Positions 56,910 to 64,000 of a stretch of 64,000 nt of DNA are shown here, one piece after another. A model generated the notes under the pieces. It searched no databases and was not told where the DNA came from. It saw only the letters and a list, made by a program, of their open reading frames with translations. This stretch comes from Haematococcus lacustris (Eukaryota; Chlorophyta; Chlorophyceae; Chlamydomonadales; Haematococcaceae). The position numbers and the translations under genes were made by a program. Positions within the stretch are counted from its first letter, which is position 1. Each line of letters starts with the position of its first letter. The DNA is taken from NCBI GenBank assembly GCA_030144725.1, contig JASKMD010000010.1, forward strand, positions 1,019,958 through 1,083,957. Reading direction: 5' to 3'.

Positions 56910-58439
56910 CACACACACGAGGGCACACACATGCTTGCACGCACATCCACGCTTGAGGAAGGATGTGGCTTGAAGCAGGACTGGGAGCAGCAGCGTGGAT
57001 AATGCAGATGATTAAGGCGGCAGCTGTGGCAAGTCATTGTAAACACTAAACAAGTCGATAGCCTAGCCCAGCCACTGGCAGCAGCCCCACCTCATTTGCA
57101 TAATGGCACATCAACCTCCAGCAACGATAGTGCGAGGGCGGACACACACAAGATATACTAAGCACGGATGGCATGGGGCATGACGACGACCAGCATCGAG
57201 TGCCCAGGGTCGTCTTGGGCACCATGCACTCCAGCTTTCTCGCACACTCCACACATGGCAGCAAACATGGGGGGCCACGCATGTGTGACTGCATTGTTGA
57301 GGTTGACCAGCTGCCGTGCACACTATGAAGACCCTCAGAGTCTGCCATTCACAGCTTATGCGCCAGACGGCTGCACATATTCTCAACAATGCCACGCGCA
57401 TGCATGCGAGGTAGGGTGCGCAAGGCGGGGGTGAAGATGACTGGCGAGAGCTGCCGGGATGGAGCTGCACAGAGCAAGACTTGAGCTGGTGCACATGCTG
57501 AGGATGTGACACGAGGCCAGCCGATTGCAGTCGCCTGCCGACCTCAGTGTCTTGGTATGCCGAGGAGGTCGCGGTGCTCTACATGTGCACAGACTACGCC
57601 ACCAACAACCCAGTGTCCTGCTGCAGCGCTGTCCCATGTTGGTGATGTTGGCTCATCATTGCTGGCAACTGCACCTGCTAATTTGCCTCTGATTCATAAC
57701 TGCTGGCCATTTTCCTTATTGCTGTCCTAAAAGCTGCTGCCTTCACTGCAGCTGCTGCCTTCTGCTGATGGTCCTTCAACAACATATCCTTGCCCTTGGC
57801 GTGGTTGGCCCGTATGCGTAGGGTAGGGCCCGTATGCGTAGAGTAGGCTCTGCTGCCACCTCGCCAGGCACATGACTGCGAACAAGTGCCACCATAGAGT
57901 CATTGTAAAGTGCCACGCTCTTACTGCTGTCCTGGACATGATACCATGAAGTCGTGAAAACGTTTCAATGTGCTCAGAGACTTTCGGGCCATAATCATGC
58001 GCAATACGCTTGTCCAGCTGCCGTCTGCTACTGGCTTTGGCTGAATGCGTCTGCTGCATGTATGTGTCGGCATGTGTGTACTGGCGACTAGGGTTGCTTG
58101 CGACTAGGCCTTGGCTACGCCACGATACCCGCAGACACCATTTCCTTTGCGCTATCTAAGAAGCCGAGGGTCGAAGAAGACTGGATTCACACAGAAAGCT
58201 GTCAACCGATCCATTGATGGCATGGGCCTGTTAGCGTAGGGTGCTGCTGCATTGCCGCACATATTGAAGCTGATTCAATACGTGTGGTTTTCGAATGTCC
58301 AATGCTGTTCGCGCCGGAGCTTCTCAACCTCAAGGCTGACCAAACTTGACATGCTGAATACCTAGGGCGACTCCAAGCCGGTATGGAGCACGGCGGGGAA
58401 GAGAAACGGAGTAGCAGCAGAGTTAGGTCCGCGGGAAAA
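56910..58439. other. Intergenic region, no supported gene
   Basis: Only short unsupported reading frames. A small direct repeat, gcccgtatgcgtag, occurs twice at about 57809-57842. Confidence 0.55.
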
Positions 58440-58460
58440 GCCTGGTGGGTAACACCAGGC
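58440..58460. promoter_or_regulatory. Perfect 8-bp hairpin upstream of the 58531 gene
   Basis: gcctggtg pairs with caccaggc across a ggtaa loop, 70 bp before the probable start codon. A second, weaker inverted repeat (aacccgc / gcggtgggtt) follows directly. Its role is unknown; it may lie in the 5' UTR. Confidence 0.4.
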
Positions 58461-58530
58461 AAAGTTAAACCCGCAAACAAGTTCGCGGTGGGTTTGAGCT
58501 TTGGCAAGCCTCTCAAGACACCCAAGACAC

Positions 58531-61500
58531 ATGGCTCTCCAGGTTAGACTCGTTGAAGGTTATGACATGACTGTGGCATGTCAGGCTCCAACTAAGTGTC
58601 AGCTCGAAGTGGGGTGCCACTCTGCAGATGGTGTCCCCACCCCTCATGGTGCAGTCCACAAGGCCAACCAGCCCGAGTCTGGCACTGACGATGACACATG
58701 TCAACACACCAGGCACAGGAACGTCCCAAACGCAGCCTCAGTCAACCTTGCCAACACCTCCAGGACTTGTCATAAACCCTCAGCCCCCCCGCCTGCAGCG
58801 GCTACCAAGCTTGCCCAGTCAGCCACCCCTGGCGCTAGGAAGCACAGGGCCACATGTGCAGTGAACCCAGTGGAGACAGAGTCTTGTTCAGGCAACGCTG
58901 CTCTGCTCTCCAGCAACCTAAGTGTCCGTAGACGTCTGCTGGTAGACGGTGCAGGAGCTTCAGAGCCAGGAGACAAGGGAGCTGAGCCGCAAGGTGCTGC
59001 AGCTGCTGAGCCGCCTGCCCCACAGGGGGGCGGCCGGGATGCCGCTCAAGCTGCAATAGGAACACCAGCAGAGGCCCCTCCTGCAGTCACTGACACAGCA
59101 GCAGGGCAGGGTGGCAAGTCAGCTACTGGTGTCGTGGCTGCGGCTGAGTTGGCAGTGGCCCACACTGGCAAAGCAGGGAAAAAGAGGTCCAGAAGCGCAG
59201 GTCGAACCGGTTGCCCAGCGAACGCAGCAGGCGCGGGACCAGCAGCAACAGCTGCAGTCTTGGCACCTCAGCCGCATACCGAGGCTATTGGCGCCGCCCC
59301 AGCAGCCCCTGCAGCTCCAGCTGCTCTTGCCAAGAGTGAGGCTGCGCACCCTCAATTGCAGCGGCCCAGGCGCGCCACAGCCCAGATGGCTGCCCAGCGC
59401 ATCCGGCACGGAGCAGGAGCCGCCCCGCCAGACCTGTTCGCTGCCCCCCATGAGGTTCGGCTGCGCATGGCCCTCCATGCAGCTGAGGAGGAGCAGCGAC
59501 AGGACGCAGTGACTGCAGCAGCGGCCAATGTGCTGGCCGACCTGCTTGGCCGCTCTGCTGCTGCTGCTGTCACACCACCAGCTGCCCAGCAGCTTGCGGC
59601 TGCACCAGCTCCCAGTCAGGCCAAGGGCAGCAGGGCAGGGGCTCGTGCCAAGGCCCAGCTGAGGGAGCAGGCGCAGCACCCTGTTGGCCCCTCAGCCAGC
59701 CCAGCCCCTGCACTCACCGCAGCTTCAAGGCAGCGCCGAGCCAGCAGCCGCCATGCTCCTGGCCGTCAAGCAGGCAAGGCTGCTGCAGCCCCCCCGGCCT
59801 CAGCCCCTGAGCCCAGCACCGCAGCTGCAGCAGCCCAACCCCACAGGCCTGCCCAGCCTGGTGTGCGGCCGCCACCCCCGCACCACCCTGGCTGCTGCCG
59901 TGTGCTCTGCTGCCTCCAGCCTCACCCTGCCTGGCCAGGTCTGGCAGGGCTCAGCCGGCACTGAGGAGGTGGGGTCCCCACTGCAGCCCCCGGCCAAGAG
60001 GCAGCGCCGCTTCAAGGGGGCGGACCCACCCCCCTCGCATCAGCCAGCCGCTGCACCCAAACCAGCGCCAGCTCCAGAGGCTGCTGGGCTCAGTCCAGCG
60101 CAGCAGCAAGGCATAGGTATAGGTAGGAAAACGGGAGGGGGGGCGGGGGTGGTGGTGGGGGGGGGTCCTGCGGATCGTGGCTTGGCGAGGGAGGAGGTTG
60201 GCAGTCCTGGCAGCCCCAAGGGCAAGGCATGCAAGCGCAGCGCAGGTGCTGTTAACACACAGGCTGGCAGCTTGCAGGGCAGCCCTGCTGCCGACCACCA
60301 ACCCCTGTCTGCCACTCAGGTCCAGGGTGGCGGTCAGGAGGGCCTAGCAGGAGCCAGGCAGCAGCCACCCTCCCCGACACAGCCTGGCAGTCAGGCACAG
60401 CAAGAGCTAGGGCAGCCACTGCCTGGCCCACAGCCAGCACCTCAGCAGGGCCAGGCGGGCCAGACCCCGCAGGCGCTGCAGCCGGCTGTCCAGGCAGCCC
60501 CAGGCCCGCCAGGTGGGCTGAAGCTGGCAGCCCGGACTGGACCACCCAGCCCACCAGGCATGGCTGACCCCTCAGATCAGGCAGGTGGGGCTGCCCCTCC
60601 AGGGACAGCAGGCGGCGCTGCCAGCCGTGCCCTGCACCTTATGAACTTCAGCAGTCCAGCCCTGACCCGGCCAGAGCCTCAGGCCGCCGGCATGGCACGC
60701 ACCCCAGGCAGCGCCCCGCCCCACCGCCGCAGCCGTCCCACCCGCCGCATCCTGGTGCTGGGCACTGGGCCAGCAAACGCCCAGTCCCCCTCCTTGTCCA
60801 AGCTGGCAAGCCGGCCTGCTGCAGCCTTGCAGCCTGACAGTGTGCCCGCAGCCCAGCAGCAGCACGGCAGCACTCAGCAGCAGGGCCCAGGGGCCGGGCC
60901 GCCGCCCACTGGGCCACTGCAGGCGCCAGCCGCTGGCCTGCCCTCAGGGGGCGGTGCGGCTGTGTTAAACACGCTGGCTGAGCCAGGCAGCACAGGGCAG
61001 GGAAGGCAGGCCGGCCAGCCAGCCCCTGGCGCAGGCCCAGCCGCCCAGGTCAGTCCAGCCAGCACCCCCCAGCCCTGCTCGCCTGGCCCTCCATCAGGCC
61101 CCACCCAGGCCATCATGGGCTCAGTCGCAGCCGCTGACCCGCCCAGCCTGGCTGCTGCCTGTTTAGGCTCGGGTAGCAGGCCCACGTCAGCGGCAGCCCT
61201 GTGCCCACCGCCTGCCTCCTCCCCTGCCCCCCTGCCCAGCCCAGGCAAGCCACCCCAGGCACCGCAGGCTCGCCCGCCCAACGGCCCCCCACGCACCACG
61301 CTTTCAGCCCTGGCCCGGCGCAAGCCTCTGGCCACAGTGACCAACACTGCCACAGCCCAGCCTGGCAGGGCGGCTGCAGTGGCCGCTGCTGCTGCTGTGG
61401 CGCTGCCCCGCACACCCTGCTCGCCCCCCCACCCCACGCCCCTGCATTGCCCGGCAGCCTCCAGCCCAGCCGGGGGACGTGGGCTCACCGCAGCCCAGCA

Positions 61501-63558
61501 GCCAGCTCCTGCCAGGCAGGCCCAGCCCATCCAGCCTGCACCACCCGCTGACCCTTGGGAGGGCGGGACTCTGCTGGCTGCCACACAGCCTGCTGCCATG
61601 AGCTTGGTGCAGCAGCGAGGGCAGCTGGAGCCAGAGGGGGGGTCAGCCAGGGTGGCGCAGGGTCAGGGGGCTGTGCCACAGCTGCTCACGCCCAAAGCTG
61701 AGGACACTGGTGACAGCGTGCAGCAGGACCAGGGCCACCACCCTGCAGCCCCAGCAAGTCAGTGGAACCCCCCAGCTCAGGCTGCACTGCTCAGCTGTGC
61801 TGTTGCTGCTCCTGCTGCTGCTGCTGCGGCTGCTGCTGCCATGGTCAGCATTGGCGCCCCAGGAGGGCAACCTGTAGCAGTGGCAGGCACATTGGAGGAG
61901 GTGCAGCCCGCAGCTGCCCAGCAGCACCTGGCTGTTTGCGCCCACCAGCTGCTGCCACACCGCTCCCCGCCCCCACCTGACGAGCCAGCCCCTGAGGAGC
62001 CAGGCCAGGGGGAGCAGCAGGCCGAGCTGCCTGAGCCAGGGGCTGAGGACCTGCTGCCCACACAGCAGATGGCACCTGAGTCGCCCCCCTCTCAGCCAGA
62101 GGCCCAGGCCAGTCTGCTGCCCTCCCCCAGGGCCCTTCCCACCCCTCAACTGCCACACTCCCACCCCAGCCCTGACCTGCTGCCTGCCACCCAGCCGCTG
62201 CACCCACCCAGCAGCGCAGCAGCAGCAGCAGCCCAGGCCCCCCAGCCCTGGCGCAGCTCACCAGAGGCCGCAGGCAGCACCACTGCAGACCCGGCCTCAA
62301 CCGCAGCCCACACCCGGCCGCCTGCTGGCCCTGCAGCCCCCACCCGCCCCCCGCACCGCTTGCCCGGCCTCCCGGCTGGGTCACCTCCCCGGGGGCCCCC
62401 CCCTGATGCGTGGCGTGACACAGACGCAGCGCATCCGGGCAGCGCCAGCGGCAGCCAGCTGTCCCTGCGTGGCGACCCCCTGGGCCTGCCCCTGCACCCA
62501 CCCGCTCCCTGCCTCAGTGCAGGCCAGCGGGGCCACTCCGCCAGGCCCGCCCTCCACCCCCCCACCTGCCTCACCCCGAGCTCCCAGCTGGGCGCGGGCA
62601 GGAGGCAGGCGGCCCTGTCAGGCGGCGCAGGGGCAGCCACCCCCTTGGCCTCAGCGGGCGCGACCTCCCACACGCCCGCATCAGCCCTGCTGCCCAGGGG
62701 GCGGCCTGCTGGCCCAGGCAGGGCGCTGGACAGGGCAGGCGGGGAGCCGCTGGCCTCCACCCAGCCCCTGGCACCATCTGGTGCAGCAGACACGGTGAGC
62801 TGCTGGCCAGGCGCTGGCGCTGGGGTGTGATGGGTGTGGCAGGCAATGGCACGCAATGGCAGAGGGGCAGAGTGGCTGCTGGGGGGCAGGAGGGCAGCTG
62901 CGCCTTAGTGACGCCCGCTGGCCCTTGTTGTGCCGCAGCGCACCTGCCCTGCCCCTGCCCTGACTCCCCTTGATGCTGTCCCTCCGCCCCTGATGCTGCC
63001 ACCTCCTGGATGCCGGCAGTGAGTCCCAACCAGAGTGTTCCCATGATGCCATTAATAAGGTGTGAGCAGAAGTTGTGAGAGGTGTTGGGTGTGCTGGTTG
63101 CCCCTGCCCCACAGCTGGCCGCCATCCGAGCCCGCTACCAGCCGCAGCCGCTGCAAGCAGGGCTGAGGACGCCTGCTGGGCAGTGCCTGCGGCCTTGGGA
63201 TGAGTTCGAGCTGCCCCTGTTCTTCGAGGGCGAAGGCTGCAGTCAGGGCCAGCAGCGGAGGGCGAGGCAGCAGCCTCAGTGGCAGGAGGCCGCCGACCTC
63301 CTGGACTTTGGCTGCAGCAGCCAGCAGCACCACCCAGGCCCTGACCAGCCTTTGGCGCAACTGCCTGAGGAGCAGTCTGGCGCACCACGGCTGTTGGAGC
63401 AGCCTGCGCAGGGGCCCATACCCCGGCTGTCAGGTGCGGCCTGCCGAGCAAGGGGCTGCTTTGCCTCCAGCCTGTCCCCTGCACTCCACCCTGCACCGCA
63501 GCACCACACCCTCAGCACTCCTGGCCTGTCTGCCAGGTGTCAGTTTCAGGGATGGTAG
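58531..63558 (+). CDS. Long Ala/Pro/Gln-rich protein with nuclear-type basic motifs
   Basis: ATG at 58531 starts MALQVRLVEGYDMTVACQAP. The first frame continues to about 59,750-59,960; a second frame (open 59684-62830) then continues the same kind of sequence, so an intron or a frameshift lies between them and is not resolved. Probable introns are 60117-60209 (gtataggtagg...ttggcag), 62794-62938 (donor gacacg|gtgagc) and one after gccggcag near 63018; the next exon starts about 63114 (LAAIRARYQPQPLQAGLRTP). Basic clusters KAGKKRSRSAGR, QRPRRATAQMAAQR, PPAKRQRRFKG and HRRSRPTRRI suggest nuclear import. DEFELPLFFEGEG and EEAADLLDFG-type acidic patches are near the end. No domain is recognised. 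It may be a chromatin or transcription-related protein, but that is inference from composition. Confidence 0.5.
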
Positions 63559-64000
63559 GTGGATGGCATCAGGGACTGGGCTTGGGCAGCCGGCTGCTGC
63601 AGCAGGCTGTAGCACTTTGCTGGAGCACCTGAGCAGCAAAGTGCAATGAGCCATGTGAAGCGAGGTCTATTGAGTCAGCCTGAGGACAGAGGCTGCCGCC
63701 ATTGTCAAGACCTACCATGGCAACACGCACACGAGCCGCCATGCCTTACCTTGCCCAGCCCCCCCTAGATGCTGTTGCTCCAAATGCTGACCCTGTTGCA
63801 GTGCCCCTTCACAGATTGTGAACCAGTGATTGTAGCCTTCATGGCATTTAACATCAAGCATTATATTTGGAGCTAGAAAAGAAGACCCTGCTGTACACTC
63901 ATTGAAACAGCCTTGTCATGGTGCTGGCGCCTAACCTCTCTGCAGGGCAGCTGCCTTTGGATACTGACCACACGCAGCAGATGGAGCAACATGAGCAAGA
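63559..64000. other. Right edge, no supported gene
   Basis: Lower-GC sequence follows the last open frame. It may be an intron or 3' region of the Ala/Pro-rich gene; the next exon, if any, lies outside the window. Confidence 0.4.

Overview
The window is eukaryotic nuclear DNA, most likely from a green alga of the Chlorophyceae (Volvocales; Haematococcus-like). The reasons are GC-rich intron-dense genes with GT/GC-AG splice sites, an FtsH11-type organellar protease, an organellar GatB, a chromodomain Ty3/gypsy element, and many GGCAG-type satellites. The species is inference. No bacterial operon, ribosome binding site or CRISPR array is present.

Region 1 (1-17,407) is a mobile-element pile-up in one host-like gene that carries an OTU-type cysteine-protease signature. 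A hAT DNA transposon (976-6,668; 8-bp target duplication ggtgccat) sits 12 bp past a splice donor. It encodes a six-exon transposase on the minus strand, holds two huge intronic microsatellites, and itself contains a 248-bp hAT MITE (6,319-6,566). A later exon is split by an 8.8-kb composite: a chromoviral gypsy element, a second truncated gag copy sharing an LTR, and an inverted 295-bp miniature LTR element (TRIM). One 5-bp duplication (caaga) flanks the whole composite.

Region 2 (17,408-24,471) holds a five-exon minus-strand gene for a 1,013-residue protein with a C-terminal CCHC knuckle, then a broken Gln-rich coiled-coil locus.

Region 3 (24,472-42,706) holds FTSH11 (plus strand, 14 exons, 808 aa, interrupted by a false-looking 500-N gap), a small unknown minus-strand gene, and a nine-exon SLC35F6-like membrane transporter (minus strand, 506 aa). 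One transporter intron is a 3.6-kb 14-bp minisatellite, and its last exon is duplicated in inverted orientation beyond its 5' end.

Region 4 (42,707-54,420) is the organellar glutamyl-tRNA(Gln) amidotransferase subunit B gene (plus strand, 15 exons, 567 aa) with two satellite-filled introns. Region 5 (54,421-64,000) holds a coiled-coil reading frame and a long Ala/Pro-rich nuclear-looking gene running toward the right edge.

The FTSH11, GatB, transporter, hAT and zinc-knuckle exon models each sum to a multiple of three and join in frame, which is an internal check on the splice sites. FTSH11 and GatB both act in organelles (protein quality control and Gln-tRNA synthesis); nothing shows that the genes are co-regulated.
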